Source of the DNA: Scleromatobacter sp964418745
Lineage (GTDB): Bacteria > Pseudomonadota > Gammaproteobacteria > Burkholderiales > Burkholderiaceae_C
Reading direction: 5' to 3'
DNA: 64,000 bases
NCBI GenBank assembly: GCA_964418745.1
Contig: CAYQMX010000008.1
Location: forward strand, 1 to 64,000
Made by a program: the position numbers and the translations under genes. The notes under the pieces were generated by a model. That model was not told where the DNA came from, made no database searches, and saw nothing but the letters and a program-made list of their open reading frames with translations. Numbering within the stretch: the first letter of the stretch is position 1; each line of letters begins with the position of its first letter. Below, in pieces: positions 19,492-28,708 of this stretch.

Positions 19492-20424
19492 ATGAACATC
19501 ATCGAACAAGCCACGCGCCGCCTCGAGGAGCTGCGCCGCGCGGGAATCCAGGTCCCGGGCACCGGACTCGACGCGTCGGGAGCGGGCATGCTCGAGGCAC
19601 CGGCCGCGGCGTTCGCACCCATCCCCGTGGCCCCGGCCCCGGCGCCGGCCGCGGACGCCCCCGCATTCGCCCCGCTGCCGGCGGTCGACCGTTCCGCCGG
19701 CAAGCTGTCGCAGGAGGTCACGATCGACCTGGACCGCCTCGCGTCGCAGGGCTACCTCACGCCGCTGCTGTCCGACCGCGTGCTGGCCGAGCAGATCCGC
19801 GTCATCAAGATGGCGCTGCTCAAGAACGTCGAGCTGGCCGCGGCCCAGGGCCTGCGGCGCAACCTGGTGCTGGTCACCAGCGCGACCGCCGGCGAGGGCA
19901 AGACCTTCTTCTCGATGAACGTCGCCATGAGCCTGGCGATGGAGGTCGACTACCACGCGCTGCTGGTCGACGCCGACGTGCTGCGGCCGTCGGTGCTGCA
20001 ACGCTACGGGCTGCCGCCCGGACCGGGCCTGCTGGACCTGGCGGCCCAGCCCGACCTCGACATCTCCGACGTGCTGCTGCGCACCAACGTGCCCAAGCTG
20101 ACGCTGCTGCCCGCCGGCGCGGAGAACCGCAAGTCGTCCGAGTTGCTGTCGAGCAGCTACATCGACCGCCTGCTGACCGAGCTGTCGGAGCGCTACGCCG
20201 ACCGCCTGGTGATCTTCGACGCCCCGCCCATCCTCGTGTCGAGCGGCACCCGCCATCTCGCCTCGCGCGTCGGCCAGGTGGTCATGGTGGTGCAGGCCGG
20301 CGGCGCCGATTCGCGCGCCGTCTCGCAGGCCTTCGCCGCCGTCGATTCGTGCCCCCTGGTGTCGACCGTGTTGAACCGATCCTCGTTGCCGGACCCGGGC
20401 GCCTATGGCTACTACGAGACCTGA
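19492..20424 (+). CDS. EPS tyrosine autokinase (BY-kinase), XrtA-associated
   Basis: A 310-residue cytoplasmic BY-kinase. It has Walker A TSATAGEGKTF (about residues 128-138), Walker A' LLVDADVLRPS and Walker B LVIFDAPPILVSS. The C terminus GAYGYYET supplies tyrosines for autophosphorylation. It works with the separate chain-length protein just upstream, cycling phosphorylation to control polymer length. The N-terminal 75 residues are Ala/Pro-rich and probably flexible. An LMW tyrosine phosphatase domain that could reverse its action is fused to an ATP-grasp domain at 42935-44686. The 3' end overlaps the next ORF by 20 bp. Confidence 0.9.
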   Translation: MNIIEQATRRLEELRRAGIQVPGTGLDASGAGMLEAPAAAFAPIPVAPAPAPAADAPAFAPLPAVDRSAGKLSQEVTIDLDRLASQGYLTPLLSDRVLAEQIRVIKMALLKNVELAAAQGLRRNLVLVTSATAGEGKTFFSMNVAMSLAMEVDYHALLVDADVLRPSVLQRYGLPPGPGLLDLAAQPDLDISDVLLRTNVPKLTLLPAGAENRKSSELLSSSYIDRLLTELSERYADRLVIFDAPPILVSSGTRHLASRVGQVVMVVQAGGADSRAVSQAFAAVDSCPLVSTVLNRSSLPDPGAYGYYET

Positions 20425-21973
20425 TGGCCGCCGCGCGGGTCGCAGGGCCCGCGCCGGCGCGTCCGGGCTGGCGCTGCTGTCGGTCGCAGCCGCATCGATC
20501 GCCGCCACCTCGCCGCCGCTGCAGCCGACGCTGGCCGTCAGTGCCGTGGCCACCGACAACAGCGGACTCACCACCGACGCGCTGCGCCGCAGCGACCTGA
20601 TCGGCGACGTGAACGCGGGCGTCATCGTGCGCAGCCGCGGCGCGCGCCTGACGATCACCGGCGACGCCGGCCTCGAGTTCATCGGCTACGCCCGCCACAC
20701 CGAACCCGACCGCGTGCTTCCGCGCGGCCGCCTCGACCTGGACGCGATCCTGGTCGAACGCGCGCTGTTCTTCGACGGCGAACTCTCGGCGGTGCGCACC
20801 CGCGCCGACCCGCTGGCCGCGCAGTCGGACGCCGGGTCCACCGCCAACACCGTCTCGACGGTGAGCCTGCGCGCCAGCCCGTACTTCGCGCACGAGTTCT
20901 CGCCGACGCTCAGCGCCAGCGCGCGCAGCGACACGACCCTCACCCGCAACAAGTCGGACGACTCGTCCGGCGTGGCGGCGCCCAACGGCTCGACCTACCA
21001 GCACGACGTCGTGCACGTCGAGCGCAAGCCGGCGCCGTTCGGCCTGACGGTCGACGCCTCGCACGAGAACACGACCTACCAGGACAGCAGTGCGTCGGTG
21101 CTGCGCGCCGATTCCCTGCAGGCCGCCCTGACCGCTGCGCTGGCCAACGACATCGTGCTGGGCGTGGTCGGCGGCCACGAGCACGCCGTCTATTCGGCCA
21201 CGACGCGCAACGACAACCTCTACGGCGCCCTGCTGCAGTGGCACCCGTCGCGGCGCACCGCGCTCGACATCGATGCCGAACACCACTATTTCGGCACCGG
21301 CTGGAACGTGCGGCTGCGCGACCGGCTGCCGCACAGCACGATCGAGGCGTCGCTCACGCGGTCCGCGTCGGCCAATGCGGCGAGCCTCGGCCTGAACGGC
21401 CCCGACAACGACCCGACCGCCCTGCTGGGTGCGCTGCTCAGCAGCCGCGCGCCCGATGCCGGCGCCGGCAGCGACCAGTCGGTCGACGAGCTGGTGCAGA
21501 GTCGCAACCTGCCCGGCAGTTTCTCGCAGCCATTGCAGATCACCTCCGAGTCGGCCCAGCTGGCCACGCGCGCCACGCTGAACCTGATCTTCAACGGCGT
21601 GCGCGACACGATCTTCGCGTCGGCCTGGTACCAGAAGGCCGAGGCGCTGCCCGGGGCGCCCGCCGCCGCGCTCGCCACCACGTTCGACAGCCGCCAGTGG
21701 GGCGGATCGCTGGGCCTGTACCACCGGCTGATGCCCACCATGTCGGCGGCGGCCGAGCTCGAGTGGACCACCATCGAGGCGCTCGGCGCGCGCACCGGCG
21801 ATTCGTCGCGCCAGGCGGCCGCCACGTTGAGCGTGACGCAGCGGCTGGGCCCGCGCACCACGCTGTCGTGCGGCGTGCGACATTTCGCCGCCCACCTCGT
21901 GCTGAATTCGACTTCGACGACCACGCAAGTGCGCGAGAACCAGGCCTTTGCAGGGCTGAGGGTGCAATACTGA
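20405..21973 (+). CDS. XrtA-associated outer-membrane beta-barrel protein (TIGR03016-like)
   Basis: A 522-residue exported protein. Arg-rich N-terminal residues lead into a hydrophobic signal (SGLALLSVAAASIAATS), then repeated amphipathic beta strands, with an aromatic-poor C terminus ending VRENQAFAGLRVQY, as in outer-membrane barrels. Its place between the tyrosine kinase and the ATPase matches the TIGR03016 family of exosortase-A EPS loci. It may be the outer-membrane exit for the polymer, complementing the short export lipoprotein. The start at 20405 overlaps the kinase by 20 bp. Another ATG at 20424 is out of frame. Confidence 0.75.
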   Translation: MATTRPDGRRAGRRARAGASGLALLSVAAASIAATSPPLQPTLAVSAVATDNSGLTTDALRRSDLIGDVNAGVIVRSRGARLTITGDAGLEFIGYARHTEPDRVLPRGRLDLDAILVERALFFDGELSAVRTRADPLAAQSDAGSTANTVSTVSLRASPYFAHEFSPTLSASARSDTTLTRNKSDDSSGVAAPNGSTYQHDVVHVERKPAPFGLTVDASHENTTYQDSSASVLRADSLQAALTAALANDIVLGVVGGHEHAVYSATTRNDNLYGALLQWHPSRRTALDIDAEHHYFGTGWNVRLRDRLPHSTIEASLTRSASANAASLGLNGPDNDPTALLGALLSSRAPDAGAGSDQSVDELVQSRNLPGSFSQPLQITSESAQLATRATLNLIFNGVRDTIFASAWYQKAEALPGAPAAALATTFDSRQWGGSLGLYHRLMPTMSAAAELEWTTIEALGARTGDSSRQAAATLSVTQRLGPRTTLSCGVRHFAAHLVLNSTSTTTQVRENQAFAGLRVQY

Positions 21974-21977
21974 TCCC

Positions 21978-24131
21978 ATGTACGAGTCGCATTTCGGCCT
22001 CACCGGTTCCCCGTTCCAGCTCAACCCCGACCCGGCCTTCTTCTACGACAGCCGGGGGCACAGCCATGCGCTGGCCTACCTGAAGTTCGGAGCCCACCAG
22101 GGCGAAGGCTTCATCGTGGTGACCGGCGAGATCGGCGCCGGCAAGACCACCATCGTGCGCACGCTGCTCGAGGAGCTCGACCCGACCAAGGTGGTCGCCG
22201 CGCAGATCGTCAGCACCCAGCTGGCGGCCGGTGAACTGCTGCGCGCCATCCTGATCGCCTTCGGCGTGCCCATGGCCGGCGACTCCAAGGCGCACCTGAT
22301 CTCGACCCTCGAGGCCTTCCTCACCTCGCTGGCCATCCAGGGCAAGCGCGCGCTGCTGATCGTCGACGAGGCGCAGAACCTGGGACGGGAGTCGATCGAA
22401 GAGCTGCGCATGCTCTCGAACTTCCAGATCGGCACACACTCGCTGCTGCAGAGCTTCCTGGTCGGCCAGCCCGAGCTGCGCAACCTGCTCAAGTCCAAGG
22501 CGATGGAGCAGCTGCGCCAGCGCGTGACCGCGTCGTGCCATCTCACGCCGCTCGACAGCGAGGACACGCGCAAGTACATCGAACATCGGCTGCACCATGT
22601 CGGCTGGGCCGGCAATCCGGAGTTCTCGGCAGCCGCCTACGAGGCGATCCATGCCTGGACGGCCGGCGTGCCGCGGCGCATCAACCGCCTGTGCAACCGC
22701 CTGCTGCTGACCGCCTACCTGACCGAGCGCAACGGCATCACCGAGGCCATGGTGGTGGAGACGGCCGGCGAGCTGCGCTCCGAGATCGGCGGCCTGAGCG
22801 ACCTGGCGCCGGTCAGCTCGGCGGCCACCGAGGAGACCGTCGACGGCAGCGACATCGACATCGACATCGACATCGAGGGCGCCGAACACGATGCCGCCAA
22901 CAGCGGCCCGGTGCCCCTGCCCGAGCCGCCGCGGCCGTGGCGCCCGCTGGTGGCGGCGCCGCCGGGGCGGCCGGCCAAGCGCACCGTGCTGTGCGTGTGC
23001 GACTCGGCGGCCGGCTTCTGGAAGTTCGCGTCGCTGGCCCAGGTGCTGTCCGAATCGTCGACGGTGCCCGCGCCCATCATCGTGCACACCGGCACCGAGC
23101 ACGCGATCGGCAAGGTGCGCGACGCCAAGCTGATGTCGGCCTACACCGCCATCCACCTGGCGCTGGATCCGGGCGACTACGGCCGCGTCATGTCGGCGGC
23201 CACCGCCCGCTTCGACGCGGTGCTCGAGGAACAGGCGCCGGCCGCGGTGTTCGTCTCCGGCACCCAGAACTCGGCGCTCGCCTGCGCGCTGCTGGCGCGC
23301 AAGCGCGGCTTTCCGGTGCTGCACCTGGACGCCGGCCGCGCGCACGGCGCGGGAACCGACTCGGCCCTCAACGGGGCGCTGATCGACCGCCTGGCCACCG
23401 AGTGCCTGACGCAGGACATCGCCGATTCGAACCGCCTCATCCGCGACGGCAAGCCGTCCGGGAACGTGCACTTCATGGGCAGCCTGGCGGCCAAGTTCAT
23501 CGGCATCGTGATCCCGCAGTTCGGCACCGCCGACAAGATCCTGGGCGAGTTCGACCTGCCCGAGTCGCTGCGCGGCCGCTACGGCGTGCTGGCCTGGCGC
23601 TTTCCGGCCACGCCCGATCCGCAGCACGTCGTCGCGCAGGTGGCGGCGGTGCTGCGCCAGCTCGCCCACGAGTTCCCGCTGGTCTGGCCGCTGCGCGCGG
23701 CCGAGCGGCGCGCGGTCATCGTCGCCGGCTGCGACCAGCTGCTCGAGCAGGCCGGCGTCACCATCGTGCGCGATCGCGGCTACGTCGACGCCCTCGCCCT
23801 GCTGCGCCACGCACGCTGCCTCGTGACCGGCGCCGACGGCAAGCTGCTGGAGGAAGCCACCGCGCTGGGCATTCCCACCATCGCCGTCGGTCCGGAAGCC
23901 AGCGACGACGATGAGCTGGCCAGCCGCTGCGAGGTCGCCGTCGGCCTCGACGCCCAACTGGCGCAGCGCGCGTTGCGCGTGGTCAACGCCAGCGACAACC
24001 AGCTTGTCGACAAGGCCGGCAGCCCGGACGTCTGGGACGGTGGCGCGACCGCGCGCGTGACCAAGTGGCTCGCCCACTGGCTGGGGTACAAGTACCGCGC
24101 GAGCCGCCGCGGCATGGAGACCATCGGATGA
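21978..24131 (+). CDS. XrtA-associated ATPase fused to a degenerate UDP-GlcNAc 2-epimerase-like domain
   Basis: 717 residues in two parts. Residues 1-270 are an ExeA/TIGR03015-type AAA ATPase with MYESHFGLTGSPFQLNPDP, Walker A GEIGAGKTT (Lys57) and Walker B LLIVDEAQN (Asp130, Glu131). A linker with a DIDIDIDIE repeat follows. Residues 334-700 resemble UDP-N-acetylglucosamine 2-epimerase (WecB), but key motifs are changed: HLDAGRA where WecB has HVEAGLR, and WRFPATPDP where WecB has the catalytic THRREN. In related loci these are two separate genes. The ATPase is probably active in EPS assembly. The epimerase half may be structural or substrate-binding only. The end overlaps the deacetylase start (ATGA). 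Confidence 0.82.
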   Translation: MYESHFGLTGSPFQLNPDPAFFYDSRGHSHALAYLKFGAHQGEGFIVVTGEIGAGKTTIVRTLLEELDPTKVVAAQIVSTQLAAGELLRAILIAFGVPMAGDSKAHLISTLEAFLTSLAIQGKRALLIVDEAQNLGRESIEELRMLSNFQIGTHSLLQSFLVGQPELRNLLKSKAMEQLRQRVTASCHLTPLDSEDTRKYIEHRLHHVGWAGNPEFSAAAYEAIHAWTAGVPRRINRLCNRLLLTAYLTERNGITEAMVVETAGELRSEIGGLSDLAPVSSAATEETVDGSDIDIDIDIEGAEHDAANSGPVPLPEPPRPWRPLVAAPPGRPAKRTVLCVCDSAAGFWKFASLAQVLSESSTVPAPIIVHTGTEHAIGKVRDAKLMSAYTAIHLALDPGDYGRVMSAATARFDAVLEEQAPAAVFVSGTQNSALACALLARKRGFPVLHLDAGRAHGAGTDSALNGALIDRLATECLTQDIADSNRLIRDGKPSGNVHFMGSLAAKFIGIVIPQFGTADKILGEFDLPESLRGRYGVLAWRFPATPDPQHVVAQVAAVLRQLAHEFPLVWPLRAAERRAVIVAGCDQLLEQAGVTIVRDRGYVDALALLRHARCLVTGADGKLLEEATALGIPTIAVGPEASDDDELASRCEVAVGLDAQLAQRALRVVNASDNQLVDKAGSPDVWDGGATARVTKWLAHWLGYKYRASRRGMETIG

Positions 24132-25015
24132 ACGCCGCCCCGCAGGACGCCAGCCCGAGACGCGCGATCGTCAACGCGCTGACCGTCGACGTCGAGGACT
24201 ACTTCCAGGTCTCCGCGATGGCGCCCTACATCGCCCGCAGCGCGTGGGACACGCTGGAATGCCGCGTCGAGAACAACGTCGAGCGCCTGCTCGCGCACTT
24301 CGACGCCCACGGCGCGCACGCCACCTTCTTCACGCTCGGCTGGATCGCCGAGCGCTACCCCGCGCTGATCCGCCGCATCGTCGCCGGCGGTCACGAGCTG
24401 GCCAGCCACGGCTACGGCCACCAGCGCGCCCTCGACCTGACACCGGCCGAGTTCGCGGACGACATCACGCGCGCCAAGGGCCTGCTGGAGGACATCGGCG
24501 GCGTGTCGGTGCGCGGCTATCGAGCCCCGAGCTTCTCGATCGACAAGCGCAACCTGTGGGCCTTCGACAGCCTGCGCGACGCAGGCTACGCCTACAGCTC
24601 CAGCGTCTACCCGGTGCACCACGACCACTACGGCATGCCCGACGCGCCGCGCTTTCCGTATTGCTCGACGGCCGGCCTGGTGGAGATCCCGATCTCCACC
24701 GTGCGCGCCGGCAGCCGCAACATCCCGATCGGCGGCGGCGGCTATTTCCGCCTCCTGCCCTATGCCGCGTCGCGCTACGCGATCGCGCGCTTCAACCGCG
24801 AGGAAGGCCGGCCGGCGATCTTCTACATGCACCCGTGGGAGATCGACCCGGGGCAGCCGCGCGTGGCGGGCGTCGACGCGAAGTCGCGCTTCCGCCACTA
24901 CGTGAGCCTGCACCGCACCGAAGGCCGGCTGGCCCGCCTGCTGGCCGACTTCCGCTGGGACCGCGTGGACCGGGTGTTCGACGTCGACGCGCGCACCGTC
25001 GCGCTCGCGGCGTGA
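24128..25015 (+). CDS. Polysaccharide deacetylase, XrtA/PEP-CTERM-associated (DUF3473)
   Basis: A 295-residue NodB-fold enzyme. The start region NALTVDVEDYFQVSAM carries the catalytic and metal Asp pair (DVED). HELASHGYGHQ gives the metal His pair, and RGYRAPSFSIDKRNLWA is the third motif. The C-terminal HPWEIDPGQPR and the following stretch match DUF3473, which marks the TIGR03006 group of exosortase-A EPS loci. It probably N- or O-deacetylates sugars of the growing polymer. No signal peptide is seen, so it may act on lipid-linked intermediates at the cytoplasmic face. ATGA and GTGA overlaps couple it to both neighbours. Confidence 0.88.
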   Translation: MNAAPQDASPRRAIVNALTVDVEDYFQVSAMAPYIARSAWDTLECRVENNVERLLAHFDAHGAHATFFTLGWIAERYPALIRRIVAGGHELASHGYGHQRALDLTPAEFADDITRAKGLLEDIGGVSVRGYRAPSFSIDKRNLWAFDSLRDAGYAYSSSVYPVHHDHYGMPDAPRFPYCSTAGLVEIPISTVRAGSRNIPIGGGGYFRLLPYAASRYAIARFNREEGRPAIFYMHPWEIDPGQPRVAGVDAKSRFRHYVSLHRTEGRLARLLADFRWDRVDRVFDVDARTVALAA

Positions 25016-26202
25016 GCGCCCGCCCGGCCGCGCCACCGGACGCCCGCCCGCACGCCGCCGGCGCCGGTGCGGCCGCGGCGCCGATCCGCATCCTGCACGT
25101 GCTGCTCAGCCTGGAGCCGGGCGGCCTCGAGAACGGCGTCGTCAACGTCATCAACCGGCTCGACCGCACGCGCTTCCTGTCCTCGGTGTGCTGCCTGAAG
25201 CGCGCCGGCGAGTTCGCCCGTCGCATCGACGACCCGCGCGTGGTCGTCCACGAGATGGACTGGCGCGGCGGCAACGACCCGCGCCTGGCGCTGCGCCTGG
25301 CCGCGCTGATGCGCCGCACCCGGCCGCACGTGGTGCACACGCGCAACGCCGAGCCCTTCTTCTACGGCTTCGCCGGCGCCCGGCTCGCGCGCGTGCCGGC
25401 CCTGGTGCACAGCGAGCACGGACGAACCTTCAACGACCGCCCGTCGCGCTTCGCCGTGCAGCGCTGGATGAGCCGCCACACCGACGCGGTGTTCGCCGTC
25501 TCCGGCCAGCTCAAGGCCGACCTCGTGCACCACATCGGCATCCCGGAGGCGGGCATCGAGGTGCTGCACAACGGCGTGGACCTGAGCCGCTTCGACGTCG
25601 CCGACCGCATCGACGCCGATGCCCGCGCCGCCCTCCGGCGCAGCTGGGGCGTGCCCGACGGCGCGCTGGTGGTCGGCAGCGTAGGCCGGCTGGCCGCGGT
25701 CAAGAACTACGGCCTCCTGGTGCGCGCCGCGGCCGCCAGCGGGCTGCCCGTGCACGTGGTGTTCGCCGGCGAAGGCCCGGAACGCACCACGCTCCTGGCG
25801 CTGGCGCAGTCGCTGGGCATCGCCGACCGCGTGCACCTGCTGGGCCACTGCAACGACGTCGACCGCGTGCTCGGCGCCTTCGACATCTTCGTGCTGCCCT
25901 CGTTCAGCGAAGGCATGTCCAACACGCTGCTCGAGGCCATGGCCGCCGGCGTGCCGGCCGTCGCCAGCGCCGTGGGCGGCAATGGCGAGATCGTGCGCGA
26001 CGGCATCGACGGCCGCCTGTTCGCCAGCGACGACGAAGCCGGCCTGGCGGCCTGCCTGGTCGAGCTGTGCGGCGACGCGGCCCGGCGCGCACGCTTCGGC
26101 GCCGCCGCGCGCGAGCGCGTGCAATCGACCTTCGACATCCGCCGCATGATCGAGCGCTACGAGCAGCTCTACGAGCGGGTGCGCGCGCGGACTTCGCGAT
26201 GA
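25012..26202 (+). CDS. Glycosyltransferase family 4 (XrtA-type locus)
   Basis: A 396-residue GT-B retaining glycosyltransferase. The N-terminal domain has HVLLSLEPGGLENGVVNVI (glycine-rich acceptor loop) and HSEHGRTF. The C-terminal domain has VGSVGRLAAVKNYGLL, AGEGPER and the donor-binding LPSFSEGMSNTLLEAMAAG (EX7E). It is close to the TIGR03088 group of exosortase-A-associated transferases. The start is GTG at 25012, which overlaps the deacetylase stop (GTGA). It adds one sugar of the repeat unit; donor and linkage are unknown. The next gene overlaps by ATGA. Confidence 0.88.
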   Translation: MSARPAAPPDARPHAAGAGAAAAPIRILHVLLSLEPGGLENGVVNVINRLDRTRFLSSVCCLKRAGEFARRIDDPRVVVHEMDWRGGNDPRLALRLAALMRRTRPHVVHTRNAEPFFYGFAGARLARVPALVHSEHGRTFNDRPSRFAVQRWMSRHTDAVFAVSGQLKADLVHHIGIPEAGIEVLHNGVDLSRFDVADRIDADARAALRRSWGVPDGALVVGSVGRLAAVKNYGLLVRAAAASGLPVHVVFAGEGPERTTLLALAQSLGIADRVHLLGHCNDVDRVLGAFDIFVLPSFSEGMSNTLLEAMAAGVPAVASAVGGNGEIVRDGIDGRLFASDDEAGLAACLVELCGDAARRARFGAAARERVQSTFDIRRMIERYEQLYERVRARTSR

Positions 26203-27509
26203 GCGAGGCGCAGGGCCAACCGCGGCTCGCCGAGCGCGCCTTGCCCGCGGCGGAGCCGCCCCGCGGCGAGGATCGCGCCGCGGCCGCGGCGCAGCCCCTG
26301 CGCGTGGTCGTCCTCACCACCTTCTTTCCCAGCCCGCGCGACCCGTTCCGCACGCCCTTCCTGCGCAACCTGGTCGATGCCCTGGCCGCCGACTGCGAGA
26401 TGGACCTGGTGATCCCGGTGCCGCGGCGCCCGCAGGTCGGGCCGTGGCGCGACGCGGTCCCGGTGCCGGCCAGCGAGACCTGGGCCGGCCGCACCCTGCT
26501 GCATCCGCGCTACCTGGCGGTGCCCGGGCTGCACTGGTTGTCGGGCCTGACCTATTTCGCCGGCGTGCTGGGCACCCTGCGCGGGCTGCGGCGGCGCCAC
26601 GGCCGCTTCGTGCTGCACGCCCACTGCGCCTACCCGGACGTCGTCGGCGCCGCGCTGGCCGCGCGCGTGCTGGGGCTGCCGCTGGTGGCGACGGCGCACG
26701 GCAGCGACATCAACGTGTCGGCCCGCGAACGCCTGCTGCGGCCGCAGATCCGCGCCGCGCTGCGCGCCGCGCGCCGCGTGATCGCGGTCAGCGCCCCGCT
26801 GGCGCGTGCCGTGGCCACGCTCACCGGGTTGCCGGCGGCGCGCATCGACTGCATCCCGTGCGCCGGCTATTCGCCCGCCGTCTTCCATCCGCGTCCCGCG
26901 GACGAGCGCGCGGCACTGCGTCGCGCGCTGGGCGTGGCGGTCGATGTCCGGCTGGTGCTGTTCGTCGGCCACCTCGTGCCGGTCAAGGCGCTGGACATCC
27001 TGCTGCAGGCCTGGGCGCGGCTGCCGAGCGAGCGCTCACCTGCGGCCGCGCCGGCCCGGCTGGTGCTGGTCGGCGAGGGCAGCGAGCGCGACGCGCTGCT
27101 GCGCCTGGCCGCGCAACTGGGCATCGCCGGACAGGTCGACTTCCTCGGCCCGCGGCCCCAGCCGATCGTGGCGGACTGGATCGCGGCCGCCGACCTCCTG
27201 TGCCTGCCCAGCCATGCCGAAGGCTCGCCCAACGTCGTGGTGGAGGCGCTGGCCGGCGGCATCCCGGTCGTCGCCAGCCGCGTCGGCGGCATTCCCGACC
27301 TGGTGGACGACGGCGTCAACGGCGTGCTGGTGGCCCCGGGCGATCCGGGCGCGCTCGCCGCCGCCCTCGCCGCGGCGCTGGCCCGCGACTGGGAGCCGGC
27401 GCGCATCGCCTCGTCCATCGCCCATCTCACCTGGTCGGCCCTGGGCCGACGCAACCGCGACGTCCTCGCCGACGTCGCCCTGGAGTCCGCGCATGCTGGC
27501 GCTCGCTAG
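26199..27509 (+). CDS. Glycosyltransferase family 4
   Basis: A 436-residue GT-B enzyme. After a 30-residue Ala-rich leader come VVVLTTFFPSPRDPFRTPFLRNL, TAHGSDINV (acceptor domain), LFVGHLVPVKALDILLQAW, VGEGSERDALL and the donor motif LPSHAEGSPNVVVEALAGG (EX7E). It resembles colanic-acid type mannosyl/glucosyl transferases. Donor and acceptor are unknown. The ATG at 26199 overlaps the previous stop (ATGA). Its 3' end overlaps the next gene by 17 bp, continuing the coupled run of EPS genes. Confidence 0.87.
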   Translation: MSEAQGQPRLAERALPAAEPPRGEDRAAAAAQPLRVVVLTTFFPSPRDPFRTPFLRNLVDALAADCEMDLVIPVPRRPQVGPWRDAVPVPASETWAGRTLLHPRYLAVPGLHWLSGLTYFAGVLGTLRGLRRRHGRFVLHAHCAYPDVVGAALAARVLGLPLVATAHGSDINVSARERLLRPQIRAALRAARRVIAVSAPLARAVATLTGLPAARIDCIPCAGYSPAVFHPRPADERAALRRALGVAVDVRLVLFVGHLVPVKALDILLQAWARLPSERSPAAAPARLVLVGEGSERDALLRLAAQLGIAGQVDFLGPRPQPIVADWIAAADLLCLPSHAEGSPNVVVEALAGGIPVVASRVGGIPDLVDDGVNGVLVAPGDPGALAAALAAALARDWEPARIASSIAHLTWSALGRRNRDVLADVALESAHAGAR

Positions 27510-28149
27510 AAGCCTGTCCAAGGACCTGCTGCAGCAGGTCGTCTTTCCGGGTCGCTTCCTGTGGCGCCTGCCGCGGTCGGGCGGCGCCGTGGCGCTGACC
27601 TTCGACGACGGCCCGCATCCCGAGCACACCCCCGCGGTGCTGGACATGCTCGCACGCGCGGGCGTCCGCGCCACGTTCTTCGTCGTCGGCCGGGAGGTGG
27701 AGAAGTACCCCGAACTGGCCCGCCGCATCGTGGCCGAAGGCCACGGGATCGGCGGCCACAGCCACGACCACACGGTCATCACGTCGCTGCCGCCGGCGGC
27801 GCTGGTGGACGACCTCGCGCATTGCCGGCGCGTCATCCGCGAGGCGACCGGGCTCGATTCCGGCCTGATGCGTCCGCCGAAGGGAGAAGTCAGCCTTCGC
27901 GCCATCCGGACGGTGTGCAGCGCCGGCTACACGCTGGTCCATTGGACGCGGACCTACAGCGACTACCGCCAGGACGGTGTCGAAGCATTGACTCGGCGTA
28001 TCGACTCAGCCCCGCCGATAGCTGGTGATGTGCTCCTGTTCCACGACCACAACACGTACACCGTCCAGGCGCTGGCAGCGAAATTGCCGCAATGGCAGGC
28101 GGCCGAACTGCGTTTCGAAGCCCTCGAACGTCCTGTCGCGTCGGACTGA
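27493..28149 (+). CDS. Polysaccharide deacetylase (NodB family), second in the locus
   Basis: A compact 218-residue NodB domain with all three core motifs: TFDDGPHPEHT (catalytic base and metal Asp), GGHSHDHT (metal His pair) and RPPKGEVS. LLFHDHNTY supplies the last catalytic His. It is closer to ordinary peptidoglycan/chitooligosaccharide deacetylases than to the DUF3473 type at 24128. No signal peptide is clear, though residues 1-25 are amphipathic. It is the last gene of the coupled EPS run and is followed by a long non-coding stretch. Confidence 0.87.
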   Translation: MLALARSLSKDLLQQVVFPGRFLWRLPRSGGAVALTFDDGPHPEHTPAVLDMLARAGVRATFFVVGREVEKYPELARRIVAEGHGIGGHSHDHTVITSLPPAALVDDLAHCRRVIREATGLDSGLMRPPKGEVSLRAIRTVCSAGYTLVHWTRTYSDYRQDGVEALTRRIDSAPPIAGDVLLFHDHNTYTVQALAAKLPQWQAAELRFEALERPVASD

Positions 28150-28708
28150 GGCCCACTCGAGCGCCTCAAGTCGTAATTCCCTGTAACTTGAGATTCTGCC
28201 GAACACTTCACGTTTTCGGTCGCTGCGTAGCTTCGTTGCCCTAAAGCAACGCTGTTCGACGGTTTCGGACGCCGGCCGCGCCAGCCGGTCGGCAGGTCCC
28301 CGCAACCGGTCGGTTCCAGGGCCGATTTACCCTATGCAAGACTCGCGAAACATGCGATTCGCAATCCCCATTTTTGGGGAGATATCAGGGTAGGCCCGAG
28401 GTACCCCCGGGGGTTTAGAAACCTTGCCCGGATGCCCGCCTCCTGTGGCGCAGGCCCCGCTCGGCCGTCTGTAACAGATTCGAAATTGCGGCTTACCGAG
28501 GGGCCGCGACGTGCCGATAGGCTGCGTACCAGCAACAGTGCCCAGGCTTCCAACGCCCCGACGCCAGTCCGGCAACGCCATACGGGATCTGCACGGCCGA
28601 CCACCCTCCCCCGGCCCGCCGCAGTTCCCTCGCACTTTGCAATGAGTCGCGCTGCACGCCGCAAGGCGGGCGGAAGCCTGTGCCAAAGTCTTTCCGGATA
28701 CCCCACCG
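28150..28708. other. Non-coding stretch before the first beta-helix gene
   Basis: 559 bp without a credible gene. It contains a ccccatttttgggg palindrome at 28366-28379 and an acccccgggggt palindrome around 28402-28413. Both may be regulatory or end signals of the EPS operon. No sigma-70 or sigma-54 promoter and no known riboswitch could be assigned. Confidence 0.5.
28366..28379. repeat. ccccatttttgggg palindrome
   Basis: A perfect CCCC/GGGG inverted repeat around a T-run, similar in style to the repeats at 15428 and 33671. It may be a weak terminator for the operand read on the plus strand or a protein site; neither can be decided from sequence. Confidence 0.35.

Noticed and set aside
28150..28708. 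A riboswitch (c-di-GMP type) or sigma-54 promoter before the beta-helix gene
   Set aside because: The conserved core of GEMM riboswitches and the GG-N10-GC spacing of sigma-54 promoters could not be found.
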